From: Carnegiea gigantea
Lineage: Eukaryota > Streptophyta > Magnoliopsida > Caryophyllales > Cactaceae
Direction: 5' to 3'
Length of the DNA stretch: 64,000 nt
Assembly (NCBI GenBank): GCA_029747015.1
Contig: JAKOGI010000005.1
Span: forward strand, 2,030,191-2,094,190
This document shows, one piece after another, positions 38,442-49,791 of this stretch. The stretch's first letter is position 1. Every line of letters starts with the position of its first letter. The notes below the pieces were generated by a model. It was not told the DNA's origin. It saw only the letters and a list, made by a program, of their open reading frames with translations, and did no database searches. The translations under genes and the position numbers were made by a program.

Positions 38442-40271
38442 ATGGGTTCGGATTTGGCTGATCCTGTTCTTCATGATGACAGTGAGCCAGGGGAGGATGC
38501 AAGTGATGGGTTAGTATCGAAATCACTGCTCTAAAGCTCGTGCTATAGACTGTTGGAATTGTTTTTAGTGGGAGAAATGATGTTGCTCTAGTGTTCTGAA
38601 CACTTGTTATTCGCTGTTCAGCTTCATCTACTTCTTAGTGTTTACATTTAGATTTGTATTCAGTACTCTGTTGCTTCATTTGCTTGGCATTGATAGGATT
38701 TTCCTGTTGATTCTTCTGAATGTCATAACCATGTATTGTGTCATTCTCGGGGAGATTATCAGTTAATCACTTACTCACAAAAGCCTCGAATTTGATGAAT
38801 CAAGCCACTGCTTTCCTGCATCATTGATCAGTTCTAGTCATCATTTCTACCATGTTTGCAACGGAAGGGAAAATATTATTCAGTTGGCCACTTTTTTACT
38901 GCTGATGATGAATGTATAGCGTACTGTTCAAAGTTCAAAGCACATGATTACTGAAGATGTGGAGGACAGAGCTTGGCAAATGTAATGATGCTATGATCAC
39001 TATGAGACATTGAAAGTCGCTGTCTGTTGCATATTGAAAGAAGTTTGTGGTTTGAGACTTTGACCATTAGATGTTGAATATAGCTCAATTGAGAGCTTAG
39101 TAACGTTGTTGCCGTGAGAAATTAAGGCATGATATGCTTGGTGGATGAGCCGTTGGCTTCTGGATGGACTCAGATGTTCATGTTCTGTTTTAATGTGGAT
39201 AATTTATAACCATATTTTGAGTAATAATACATGTATTTCTGATAGGAAGCCTGTTTCATCTGCAGGTGTCATCCTAACAAGAAGCAGCGTGGTAAAGTAC
39301 CCAAAAGAGTCTTGAAGGCTGAAAGAGAGAAATTGAAGCGTGAGCAATTGAATGAGCATTTTAGCCGACTGGCTAGTGTGCTTGGTGAGTTTGCATCCTT
39401 ACTCACCTGATCTGCCAAACTTTGGACTTGATGTTTTATGCTGTATTGGTTGAATGGTGTACAAATTCTTTGGAGTATGGACTTGATGTATTTGGGTCTA
39501 AGCCTTATGAACCTAAATTTGTGCAGAATTGAGTGAGCAGAACAACGGGAAGGCCTCTATACTGAATGAGACTATTCGGCTTGTAAATGACATGGTTTCT
39601 CAGATTCAGACCCTCAGAAAGGAGAATGCAAATCTGTTGTCTGAGTCTCATTATGTAAGTCCTGAATCCTTGTTCATCATGTCTTCCAACTTACAGCGTT
39701 GACACTAATATTTGTTGAGTTATGCTAGGATTTGTGTTCATTACTTCTCCACTATCTTATTTGGATCCTGCTTGGACTTCCTATCTAGATCATTTATAAA
39801 GCTCTGGCATCTTTAGTCAATCTGTCCTACACTTTTTCAAAATGACAATTTCTTAATGTGCTTAATATTTGTTAGATGACCACGGAGAAGGATGAGCTGA
39901 AAGATGAGACTTCTGCACTCGAAGCACAGATCAAGAAAATGCAAAGCGAATTAGATGAGAGAGTAGCCCAATCAAAGCCTGATCTTAATCTAACGCCTCC
40001 TGAATATTGGCAAACTGAAATGGCTTCACACTTTATGGAAGGCCATCTGTCCCAACTGCCAACAGCCAATTCCACTTCCACTCCGCAGCCGCCAATCCTA
40101 GGCCCGCTTTATGTCATCCCCGTTGGTCCCGATTTACAAACTTTTCAGAAGGCAGATACAACTACTGATCCACGCCCTGTAGCCGTGAGCAAACCTCATG
40201 CCAGATATCCTGCACAAACGGATTCTTGGCCGTTGCAGCTTCTGTCAAAGCAGCCTGAAGCAACTTCTTGA
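38442..40271 (+). CDS. POPEYE/bHLH47-like transcription factor (subgroup IVb)
   Basis: Four exons join in frame to 236 residues: 38442-38509, 39266-39384, 39527-39654 and 39876-40271. The basic region (about 38-52, AEREKLKREQLNEHF) has the E-x-x-K-R DNA-contact pattern. Helix-loop-helix follows to about residue 90, then a leucine-zipper-like helix through residue 134 (ENANLLSESHYMTTEKDEL, KDETSALEAQIKKM). DLNLTP at 141-146 matches the DLNxxP EAR repression motif. The zipper, the QSKPDLN stretch and the C-terminal DSW-xx-xLL resemble Arabidopsis PYE (bHLH47), a pericycle repressor in the iron-deficiency response that pairs with subgroup IVc bHLHs; the length is also close (240). A second AG 20 bases upstream of the exon 2 acceptor (39245) would shift the frame to an early stop. 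The neighbouring subgroup IVb factors bHLH11 and bHLH121 are less likely. Confidence 0.92.
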
Positions 40272-40566
40272 ATACCGATGAACCTTTACAACGTTGTAGA
40301 CGTTAGCTCGATAGCATTTTACTGGAAATCCACGCCTAGGTAGTTGGTGGGCTTAAGCTGTTTCCACTGCTTGAGAGAATGGCAGAGCAGACAGTTAAAC
40401 TTGCCGAGGCATATTTCGAGACTCTAGATAGCCACTTGAGAAAATCCCAATGGTTCTAGATTCAGTCGCTTGTTTGTAAATGAATTTGAGTTTCTAGCCT
40501 AATTTGTAGCGGTGTAAATTCTTTGGAGTTTGGTTACTAATTTTAGTCATACCCTTGTCCACGGCA

Positions 40567-40819
40567 CCCCCCCCCCCCCCCCCAAAAAAAAACAAAAAAA
40601 GGAAAAGAAAAAGGGCAGTATTTTACTTGTATTTCCGCCTATGATTATGGATCATCTGGTGACCTGGGCTCCTCAGCAGCCAATAAATGAATAAGTTCTC
40701 AATTAATCTTGTATCACTGTCTGTCACTCTCTGTGTGTATATTAATCTAGTATCACTGTCTCTCACTCTCCATAATGTATATTAATGTTTTTTTTTTTTT
40801 TGGGGGGGGGGGGGGGGGG
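40567..40819. repeat. Poly(C)-poly(A) and poly(T)-poly(G) tracts downstream of bHLH47
   Basis: A run of 17 C followed by A (40567-40592) and a run of 14 T followed by 18 G (40788-40819) lie 200 bases apart. They form an inverted pair of the same type of compound tract. Between them are two copies of TAATCT(A/T)GTATCACTGTC. Confidence 0.85.
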
Positions 40820-41149
40820 CGGCCTTATATTAGATTTTTCACTGAAAATTTACAGAAGGCCATCCGAGGCCAACCCTACTATAGATGCTGGCATCTCCTT
40901 GTCTTCCTCCCAGATTCGAATCCTGGATTTATTAGTTTGGAGGTGAGCAATCTTATAGATTGCTCGATTTCCACCCTTTTCAACCCACTCCATGTGTAAA
41001 ATCAACAATCAACAGCCAACTTAAGCATTTGAGAGATTGATCAACCCCCCCCTCCAAAAAGAAGGATAGAACAACTACACATGTTTGTACATTGTCCAAG
41101 TCATGATTTTCTTTCACAATAGTTTCGTGTAGGGTTCGAATAACCTCCT

Positions 41150-41510
41150 CCTACCATACAATACAACAAAAGAATTCTTAAAATGGGTCTCGCTTGCGCG
41201 GGATATGGAGAGATCCAAATGTAATTGGCCTTACATTTGTAAATATCAATACTCACATAGGGGTCGATTCCAATAGACAAAAAAAGGATTGAGAAGGCCT
41301 TTTATAGTTAAAAATAATAAATAAATAGGTAAATAATAAAAAATACAACAAAAAGAGTTGCACTACGAATAACAATAAGAATCAACCTCTCTACAGTTAG
41401 GTATGCCGGTAGAGATAAGGTTACCTACATCTGAATCTTTCCAAACCCTGCGAAAGCGGGACCCACACTGAGAGGTGATGTTATTGTTGTACGAATAATA
41501 ATAAGTCATA
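41150..41510. mobile_element. Two decayed SINE-tail-like segments in opposite orientations
   Basis: At about 41395-41500 the plus strand reads like the 3' region of TS-type plant SINEs: AAGGTTACCTACATCTG, then CCAAACCCTGCG, GCGGGACCCACACTG and a TTATTGTTGT tail. At about 41150-41240 the minus strand has a comparable order (ATTTGGATCTCTCC, CCGCGCAAGCGAGACCC, then TTGTTGTATTG). The resemblance is from memory of the family and both copies are diverged. The 5' tRNA-like heads were not found. Confidence 0.35.
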
Positions 41511-41599
41511 CAATAACCAATACAAGCATACACAATAACTGAAAATGTACAATAAGTATAGCCAACCTAAGCACTAGCAGTTTAGCGCCCGCGGGATCC

Positions 41600-41773
41600 G
41601 AGGAAAGGGCAAGTTATGCGCTTATTTGAAAAACAAATTGTAATGCACGGAGGCAATCTACCCCAAATGGGGTGCTTGCGTATGATTATATAACGGAAAC
41701 TCAGGTTTACAATCATCCATATTACAAGGCCCAATACAAAAAAAATGCATATAAATATATATACAATATTACA
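41600..41773 (-). mobile_element. 3' LTR of a Ty1/copia element (truncated)
   Basis: On the minus strand a polypurine tract (ATTGAAGGGG, 41783-41774) directly precedes TGTAATATTG, the expected start of a 3' LTR, which begins at 41773. A TATA-like TTATATAATC lies about 85 bases in. The distal end is not defined. Confidence 0.5.
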
Positions 41774-41783
41774 CCCCTTCAAT

Positions 41784-42660
41784 TTATACGGTCGATATAG
41801 ACGACAAATTATCCTTAGACTTATGAAATTTCATGGATTGGAGCTCCTTGGAGAAAATATATGCAACCTGACGCTGAGTCAGAATAAACTTGACTTGTAA
41901 ATAACTGCACGTAACTATCTCACGCACAAAATGATAGTCAACCTTAATGTGTTTACTACGACCTTGGAAAACAAAATTGACGACAAGATAGGTTGTATAC
42001 ACATTGTCAAAATAAAGACAAATACGGACTTGAACAAAAATGCCCAAGTTAAAGAGAAGGTGTTGAAGCCATTGAATCTCCACAACCGTATAGGCAGCCG
42101 CAATGTATCCTGCCTCAGTGGAAGAAGGGGAGACAATAGATTGTTTCTTGGATTTCTTATTTCTATGAGATGAGATTAGAACATAAGAAAACGACGTAGC
42201 CTGTGGTGCAACGGTTGCTATTTGGACAACCGACCTAGTTAGTGTCACATAAAGCGACCATGAGATCGAGCTTGGACTTGCACTTGAAGAGTAAATCATG
42301 ATCTGGTGTGCCTTATAAGTACCAGAAAATACACTTGATGGCATTTAGGTGAGAAGCAAGGGGAGCATGCATAAATTGGGACATTACATGCGTGGCATAG
42401 GCAGTGTCAATTCTAGTCATGATTAAATATTGTAAGGCACCAACCATAATCTATAAGCAGAGGGATCAACAAGTAACTCACCATCAGTGAGAGACAGAAT
42501 GGTCCTAGAAAGACTTAGTGTACATACAAGTTTAAGGCTATGCAATAAATTCTCAAGAAGGTCAAATACATATTTGTGTTAACATGGAAAAAGGCAATGA
42601 GGATTGCACATCACTTGAACCTCAAGAAATTAGTGTAGGTCGTCAAGATCTTTCAGAGCA
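41784..42660 (-). pseudogene. Decayed Ty1/copia polyprotein: end of reverse transcriptase and RNase H
   Basis: Reading the minus strand, about 42500-42400 recalls the late reverse-transcriptase block (LSLTDGELLVDPSAYR). The last uninterrupted stretch (42344-41784, 186 codons) carries the copia RNase H signature SSTEAGYIAAAYTVVEIQWL and later SKHIKVDYHFVRE and QVAYIFSKEL. Stops and shifts break the upstream part, and integrase and gag are absent. The normal Glu in STEAE is Gly here. It sits directly before its own polypurine tract and LTR, so this is the 3' third of an old insertion between the bHLH47 and HVA22 genes. Confidence 0.8.
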
Positions 42661-43461
42661 AAATGAGTAGACAGAAGGAAATGAAAGATGTTATGAGAGC
42701 AAAATTATTACTTGTGATAAATTTATTATCAATATGTGGAAAGAATAAGAACAATAGACTGATGATGATGAACAAATATAGAGGAATCAACTTTACTACA
42801 AACGAGACCCTTAGAAACCATTATACTGCTAACTACTCATATAAATTGTTAACAAAACTTGCGAGCTGATTGTAATACAAACTTGTATAAATTTCCTAAT
42901 TAGATGCATATAGATTGCTCAATTCGCATCACACATTTTAGAATAATTTCATTTTAATGCCACTCAAACTTGAGTGTAGATGTCTTGTTGCTCGCCGACT
43001 TACATGCAGTGATGTGCTTGGCAAGAACGTACCAGAAGTCAGGCTCTTCTATTTCCTAGGAAGCTTTCTCTGGAATTTTGTATTTATTATTCAACGCGTC
43101 AAATGTGATGCGAAAGTTTCTTGCAATGATCCACCGAGCTACCAGAGTACCAGTACCCTGCCCCACCACAAGAATCATGATTTTCTCTCTCCCTCCCTGA
43201 TGCTGCCACGTGGAATCACAAGGACGATCTGGATATCAGGATATGGCTCCTGTGGTCTGATGAGCCCTCACCATTCTCTTTCGCGCATCTAATCAATATC
43301 CCATTTGCATATTCTTTTTATTTATGTCATTTTCAACTTAACTTCCTTCTATTTTCTGTGTCTGAAACTCTTGTGTTTCTCTCACTCACTGACTCCAAGC
43401 TTGAATATTCGGAAGATTTTCTCTTTCAGATCAACGCGAAGAGCAAAATTCAGCATAAAAA
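42661..43461 (+). promoter_or_regulatory. Promoter of the HVA22 gene with an ACGTGG box
   Basis: CCACGTGG (43206-43213, G-box and ABRE core) lies about 250 bases before the ATG, and ACGCGTC occurs near 43094. Barley HVA22, the founding member of the family, is switched on by abscisic acid through an ACGT-core element plus a coupling element, so an ABA-type response is a reasonable inference. The core of the leader runs from about 43370. Confidence 0.45.
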
Positions 43462-44213
43462 ATGGGGGGAAGTGGGGCTACTGCTTTTCTCAAGGTTGTG
43501 CTTCAGAACTTTGATGTCCTTGCTGGGTTAGTTTTCCTCTCTCTTTCTCCCCCCCCCCCCCGGGCTAAAATTTTGCCTCTGATTTTGCATCAAATGATGG
43601 ACAATTGCAAATGGGCACTCAGATTTTGGAAAGTTATTGGAGTCCCATGAATGTTTTCTGTTGAAAGATTCCAGCTTTTGCCCTTTTTGTTGCTCAATTT
43701 TGTATTATACTGTACGGTATACAGTGATTGTCTAATGTTGAATGATTCCAGTTTACCCCTTCTAATTTCTTACTGAGATTGTGAGGGTGTCTGTCTTGAA
43801 TTTTGATGTTGCTTATTTGGACTTGTATCTGAAATTGGGTCAATTTATGTTGGTTGCAGGCCTGTGGTTAGCCTGGTTTATCCCCTGTAAGTATAAATTG
43901 AAGCTCTGTTTCAGTTTTACTACTTGATCATACTCTCTTTTGTTCTTTCGCCTTTGGTGAATTGGAATTGAGTTCTTTGATTCACTTGAGAATGCTAATG
44001 AAATCCAGGAAATTGAAATTTCGGATTTAACACTCCCTGACCAGGTAATCAAAACTAGGGTAGAACTTTAGAGTTTGACTGCTAACGAGACTAGGTTTGG
44101 TAGTAAATTTTCTAGGGTAGATGAAGAATACCTGAGTTTACACGTCTCCAACTTCGCCTTTATGGCTCCTTTTAGTTGTGTTTTTATTTTATTTTTTTGG
44201 TTGTTTTCTTTTT

Positions 44214-44244
<31 letters not shown>

Positions 44245-46908
44245 GGAGGATGGGTGTTACCCTACAAAGGTTCTGAAATGTTCTTTGAGTCCAGCTTTTG
44301 GGATCTATCCATTTCTGGCGTAGGTATGTGCATCCAAGAAGCATATTGGAAATCAAACTAGGTGGGTGTGCTACATAGTGAATTGCTGCATGTTTTATCA
44401 TGTCTATTCCATTATGTATACGTCCCAAATGACATCTGAATGTCTGATAGGTATGCATCAATCAAGGCTATTGAAAGCAAGTCTCCCATTGATGATCAGC
44501 AGTGGCTCACTTATTGGATACTATATTCACTCATTACTCTTTTTGAGCTCACCTTTGCTAAAGTCATTGAATGGTAAGATCTCCTTGTGTTTTCCCTTTG
44601 TCTTTTGCACACTTTATTCTGAATTATTTTCTATTGACCTTGTAATCCTTTGACATTACCTTATGAAATAGAATGTTCTCATTAAGTCTCTGGGTATTTT
44701 TACCCCCTGTTATTAGTCTTGTGAATTTGTCTGACGCAAATTATATCACATACCCTGCACTTAGGACAAACCTGAAAGTTCCTGTTTGATTGATCTTAAC
44801 GAAGAATTTTTGTTTATGTGCCATAACCTATGATAGCTTTCTGAACATATGTGAGAGTGCACTCAATCAGTGCCTTTTGGTACTTGCTTAATCTTTCCTC
44901 GAAAGGAAATATCAGCTTAATTAGTTGATCGCTCATATAAGATTTGCTCGTATTGGAAATCTGCATAGCAGAATTGTGGACTGAGGGTTGTGAGGTGATG
45001 CGATCAGCTACATGAAGTAATTCAATGTGCTCAAATTGCCAATATTATATAGTTCATTGAGAACGGTGCAAAATCTGGACAGACATACAGGGATGATTGC
45101 TTGCCCAATCGGACTGAAGACATGGTCATGGCATTTTTGAGACTGAGTGTTGTCACTGAAATCTACTCTGTATGATCACAATATCTCCGAATGCCCCTTT
45201 CTGTAACTGTAGCGTAATCCAAACCTTTGTTCTTGATCCCTATGCTTCATTCTAGAAGTTTAGTAGATTTAGGAAGTAATCTCTGTTGTATCATTTATCT
45301 TGGGTATTTTACTGTAATATCAATGCAACTGCCCATATGATGTGTCCACCCTGCAAGCTTGGACTTTGTTTGGAAGTTTATAGACAAGAGTTAATGAGTT
45401 GTCTTGAGTAATGAGAGTAAATGGAAAATAAAGAGTAATCTTTTCTTGTTCGGACATGTAGTAACAGTTAGGAAGAGCGAAAAACAAAATCTAATTTACA
45501 AGTTAATGGGTGAGATTAACTGAGAGTGAATGTATATGAGTGGTAAGAGCTATTCTCTCATCATAATAAATAGCTAACGAAAACCAGATCACAAACAATT
45601 GCATCTTGAAAGACTCTTGTAATACCTGCTGAAGTTAGATATTGCATCTTTAACTGCAGGATACCGTTCTGGTCTTATGCCAAGCTGATTGTTACTTGCT
45701 GGCTGGTCATACCCTATTTCAATGGAGCTGCTTATGTTTATGAGCACTTTGTGAGGCCAACCTTTGTCCGTGCTCAAAAAAACACTGTAAATGTCTGGTA
45801 TGTCCCAAGGGAGAAGGATGTCTTCAAGAAAAAAGATGACATTATAACTGCTGCAGAAAAATACATGCAAGAGAACGGAACAGATGCTTTCCGGGATCTT
45901 GTTAACAGGGTATATTTGAATCATGAATGCTTACCTTCTTTGAGCATGTTCTTTATGAGCACATAGAATCTGCTACCTGTTCCAACCTAATCTAATATGC
46001 TCCAATTTACTCAAATCTGCTCACTGCTAGTTAAACTGCTCCAACATGCTTCGATCTGCGTTAGTTTGTTCAAACTTGTTAACTATTAATCAAACTTGCT
46101 CCAACCTGTGTCAGTCCACTCAAAAACTTGCTTCCAAATTGCTCCAATCTGCTAATTGCTGCTCAAACCTGCTTTGTGCTAGTTAAATCTGTTCTAATTT
46201 GCTCCAATATGCTTTCTGCTTATACAATATACTCATAACGACCTTTGACATAACATTTGTATTTGATTGAGCAATAGTTGTGGGATGAGCTTGAAATGTT
46301 CTGGTGGCACCTCTGATTTAAGTTGGTGCGAATAAATCCTAGAACCTCCTCTGTGAGCAAATATAATGCTAGATAAAAGATCAGCTCCTCCAGGGGGGGC
46401 AAATATCACCTGTGTCTATACTTACTAAGAAGTGAAGGAAACACTCAAACCCTCATGATTCTGACGTCCATTTTGGTTAATTTAGCTACCCTAGTTCCTT
46501 ATCTTGACCTGATAGGCTTGCTTAGACTAAATTAGCAATCTGGATTCTGTTTGTGCCATCCACATCATGTCAGCAATGCCCATACTTTAAAGGAGGCCGC
46601 AGAATTGCTGTTTTGCAGTGTTGCAGAGGGGATTCTTTACGCACAATGTTGTCAAATGTCATGTACCGCTCCCCCCCCAAAAAAAACAAAAAGAAGTTTG
46701 AAAGTTCTGTAGGATATAGGGAAGCATCTGCATGTAAGTCAGCTTACCACATTGTTATTAGCTGGCAACTTGACCTTGATTTATGACTATGCTATGCATC
46801 AAGGGATCTAAGATGGGATTTTTTTTTTCGTGATGATTGTAGGCTGAACACAGAGGGAGGAACCAAATGAATGATCACGGAATTTTTGAGTATGAATGCC
46901 GGTACTGA
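43462..46908 (+). CDS. HVA22a-like protein (TB2/DP1/REEP family)
   Basis: Five exons join in frame to 176 residues: 43462-43526, 43860-43886, 44451-44573, 45660-45909 and 46843-46908. The protein has FDVLAGPVVSLVYPLYASIKAIES and DDQQWLTYWILYSLITLFEL, the core of the TB2/DP1/HVA22 domain, followed by hydrophobic hairpins and YFNGAAYVYEHFVRPTF. A hydrophilic tail includes VWYVPREKD and ILTAAEKYM-like residues and ends in FEYECRY, matching the HVA22a C-terminus. Family members sit in the ER membrane, shape tubules and act in stress vesicle traffic; some are induced by ABA. Exon 2 is only 27 bases. Intron 3 starts downstream of a 23-G tract located in intron 2; intron 4 contains a degenerate repeat array. 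Confidence 0.93.
44209..44246. repeat. T15-G23 tract in intron 2 of the HVA22 gene
   Basis: Fifteen T (44209-44223) are followed by 23 uninterrupted G (44224-44246). It is the longest G run in the window and could form G-quadruplex structure in the coding strand and in the pre-mRNA. Its exact length is likely to vary or be misread. Confidence 0.9.
45966..46215. repeat. Degenerate CTGCTCCAA repeat array in intron 4 of the HVA22 gene
   Basis: More than ten imperfect copies of a unit near TTGCTCCAATCTG, spaced 11-13 bases or multiples, fill this interval. Weak inverted ends (TATGAGCACAT near 45955 and a matching ATACTCATA near 46228) suggest it may be a small element of the same periodic-interior type seen elsewhere in the window. 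Confidence 0.55.
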
Positions 46909-47809
46909 GATCTGCACCAATGATCGGATCAGCAGGGCGTCTGTGCCATAACTGTAGTTCAATGTAGGCCTTTGTTTTCCGCTTTCAGTAATTGATTTCC
47001 GCTTGTTGCCTCTGTAATGTATTTCAGGATGTGGTTAGTCGTATGAATCATGTAACTATCACAAGCATCAATCTCCTCAGCTGGTTAGTCGTACGCATCA
47101 TGTATCTAGAACCTGTACGAGTATGATGAGTGCTGAAACTGCTTGTTGATAGCCTCATGAGAGGGGACAGGAAAATCTTGTACATTTACTTGCTATTGCA
47201 ATGCTCCTAGGGGAGAAGCCTGAAAAAGAGGGGGATGTGTATAAAAAGAATGTACAAGTAGTCATTTAGCAATTTCATAGCTTGCACTACCCTTTCCTTT
47301 GTGCTCAATCTCCCATACCCCCCTTATTAAAAAAACTTCCCTTGTGGACTATTTGTGGGTCCAGTCACCTCATTAGTCATTTCTACATCTGTGCCCAAGG
47401 GAGAAAGCCGAACTCAGACATGGTCACTCAACGGGTTTATGAACTATATGTACAGTAACTGGTATATTATAATGCTAAAAATCAGCTCAATGCGGCATAA
47501 ATTGTAACATTATACGGTCAAAACGTATCTTGTACATGAAAAGCTCCCTGGTCCACTACAGCAGCTCTCTGGCAGACATTCTTGCCAATTTGCCGTGGAC
47601 CAGCTTTTTTGTTTGTTCACTGATCCTGGTGCTTCTGGAACACGGGTTCCACACCAGGATTCTGTGGTCTAGTCCTTTTACGATATGCAATTTTCTTAGC
47701 GAAGCTAATTTGACCCAGCTATTTCCTCTCTATTTCCTGGCCAAATATAATTACCAAATACCAATCTCTGCAACTACTAATCTACTATACATCAATTTGA
47801 AAAACCCAA
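46909..47809. other. HVA22 3' flank and upstream region of the PMEI gene
   Basis: The presumed 3' UTR carries a short direct repeat (GGTTAGTCGTA near 47035 and 47083, each followed by ATCATGTA after a short gap). The segment 47530-47809 is an open, moderately GC-rich leader for the next gene. No additional gene was seen. Confidence 0.4.
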
Positions 47810-48592
47810 ATGGATTCCTTCAGCATCTACAAAGGGTACGGCCAATTAAACAACCTGGAAGATGAAGATCCAAGCAAAACCCACTTCTTCAACAACCCTA
47901 GGAAACCCTTGATCACCATATCTGTCATCTCCTTAATCCTTGTCTCTCTCCTCCTCGGATCCATCATCGGTGCCCTCATCTACCATTCCCAAACTGAACC
48001 CCCAGAAGCTGAACTCGGCCTCGACTCGTCCTCTTCCTCCGCCTTCGACTCAGCGACTCGCTCCATCCAACTCGTCTGCAACGTCACTAGGTACCCTGAA
48101 TCGTGCTTCTCCACTTTATCCACCATCAACACCCAATCCAAGCCCGACCCAGAATTCCTCTTCTCTCTCTCACTCCAGGCCGCCATTCGCGAGCTCTCTA
48201 AGCTCCAATCGTTACCCGACTCACTGAGTTCCCGAGCCAGCGATTCACGGACTCAGTCCGCGCTGAATGACTGCCGGAGTTTGTTCGTCGACGCTCTTGA
48301 TCGGCTCAATCAGTCGGTGGCGGCGGCCAAGGGACACGTGGCGTCGTCTCAAGGGGTGAAGATCAGTTATATCAACACCTGGATCAGTGCGGCGATGACG
48401 GATCAGGAGACGTGCTTGGATGGGTTGGAGGAGGTCGGATCGAGGGTCCTTGATGAAGTTAAAGCAAAGGTCCACGCTTCGAACGTGTGCCTGAGCAACA
48501 GCTTAGCAATTCTCACCAATATCAAGAACCTTGTGGAGAAGTTTCATCGGCCTGTTTCTGGAGGGCAGATAGGCAATAACAATCATACATGA
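47810..48592 (+). CDS. Membrane-anchored PMEI-domain protein (pectinesterase-inhibitor-like)
   Basis: An intronless gene encodes 260 residues. It starts MDSFSIYKGYGQL, the leader type of group II pectin methylesterases such as Arabidopsis PME1. A single hydrophobic anchor follows at about 34-57, and then a PMEI/invertase-inhibitor four-helix domain (about 82-240). Family cysteines are present: C90 and C99 in the N-terminal hairpin, C154 and C202 in the bundle. MTDQETCLDGLEE and NSLAILTNI are conserved motifs. The pectinesterase catalytic domain that would follow in a full PME is missing, and I see no remnant of it downstream, so the protein should act as an inhibitor-like wall or secretory protein. 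From memory Arabidopsis has a similar PMEI-only gene (At3g47670), which argues against recent truncation. Confidence 0.88.
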   Translation: MDSFSIYKGYGQLNNLEDEDPSKTHFFNNPRKPLITISVISLILVSLLLGSIIGALIYHSQTEPPEAELGLDSSSSSAFDSATRSIQLVCNVTRYPESCFSTLSTINTQSKPDPEFLFSLSLQAAIRELSKLQSLPDSLSSRASDSRTQSALNDCRSLFVDALDRLNQSVAAAKGHVASSQGVKISYINTWISAAMTDQETCLDGLEEVGSRVLDEVKAKVHASNVCLSNSLAILTNIKNLVEKFHRPVSGGQIGNNNHT

Positions 48593-49791
48593 ATGGATTT
48601 TCTTTTTTTTAAAAAAAAAAAATTTAGTGGTTTATATTTGAATGGGAATATGATCAAATTTGTTGACTGTTAGTATTTCAATAGTGAACTGCAACTACTG
48701 TGCAAGTGTTCAACATTGTACTTTTGAGCTTCGTATAACATGTGCTTATATATGTACTGTAATTTTGATCTGGAATTGGTTATTTATACGAAGTTTGGAG
48801 TTCGCAAAGGAGTAAATTTGGATTATACTATTAAATTTCCTTTCTTTATTTGCAAAAATGCTTTAATGTATGAATGTTTTAAGTATTATAGATGTGAAGA
48901 GATATAAGTTTAAAATATTAGTTGAATGGACTCCTCCAAACCATAGATAAATTTGAGCAAATATAGATGTGGTTAAAGCTTGACCTTAGGATCGATGCCC
49001 ATAAGCAACATGATTTGTGGCTTCATGGGAAAGAACGATTTTTGCATGTCTAGCAAAGGTTGAGTTCCCATCCTTAAGGAGCGGTCTGCGGAAAAGTCGT
49101 GGCATTGAATTTAGGGGTATGCAGAGGAATTATGCCCACTGGACTTTGATTGTTTGTTGTTGGAGTATGAAAGTGGTTATTGTCTCACATTAATAAAATT
49201 CAAAGAATATGATAGTGAGTGTTATTCCACATTAATAAAATTAAAGAGTTAAGCATGTATGTAAGCTTATGAGTTACTCCACCTATTGCAAACTGGTTTT
49301 GGGTTGGAACTCATTTGAACTTATATGCGTACCTCTTTATTCAAGGCTTAATTGATATAAAATTTAAACATTTGTTGTGTTGAGTTGTTACTCTTTCCCT
49401 TCCATTTCATTCAATTAACTCAGTAGCTCCACCTAAATATTAAAATGTATAATCTAAGTGAATGAACTAGTTAATCCTATATATTGCAAGATATTAAATT
49501 AACATATTTTATGATTTAAAAATTACTAATTTTTAAGGCTTATGCTTAATTATGGAATGCTAAACTTAAATATTTATTGACTATGTCAACGAAGTATTCA
49601 ACACAGACAAATATTAAACAATATCCTAATTAGATCAATCAACCATATATGCAACGGTATATAATATACATATTTTAGAAATGTAATAAATTATGAATAA
49701 AAATATAATTTTACATATTTTATCTGAGTTATAATATAATTATATTCCAAAATTGATTGCATATATTTAACCAAATATCACATAAAAGATA
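48593..49791. other. Intergenic DNA between PMEI and mitochondrial uL2 genes
   Basis: After the PMEI 3' UTR the DNA is AT-rich. No gene, RNA or element was recognised. Confidence 0.4.

Noticed and set aside
40900..40935. Candidate tRNA gene at GATTCGAATCC
   Set aside because: A B-box-like string is present, but there is no A-box at the right distance and no cloverleaf pairing.
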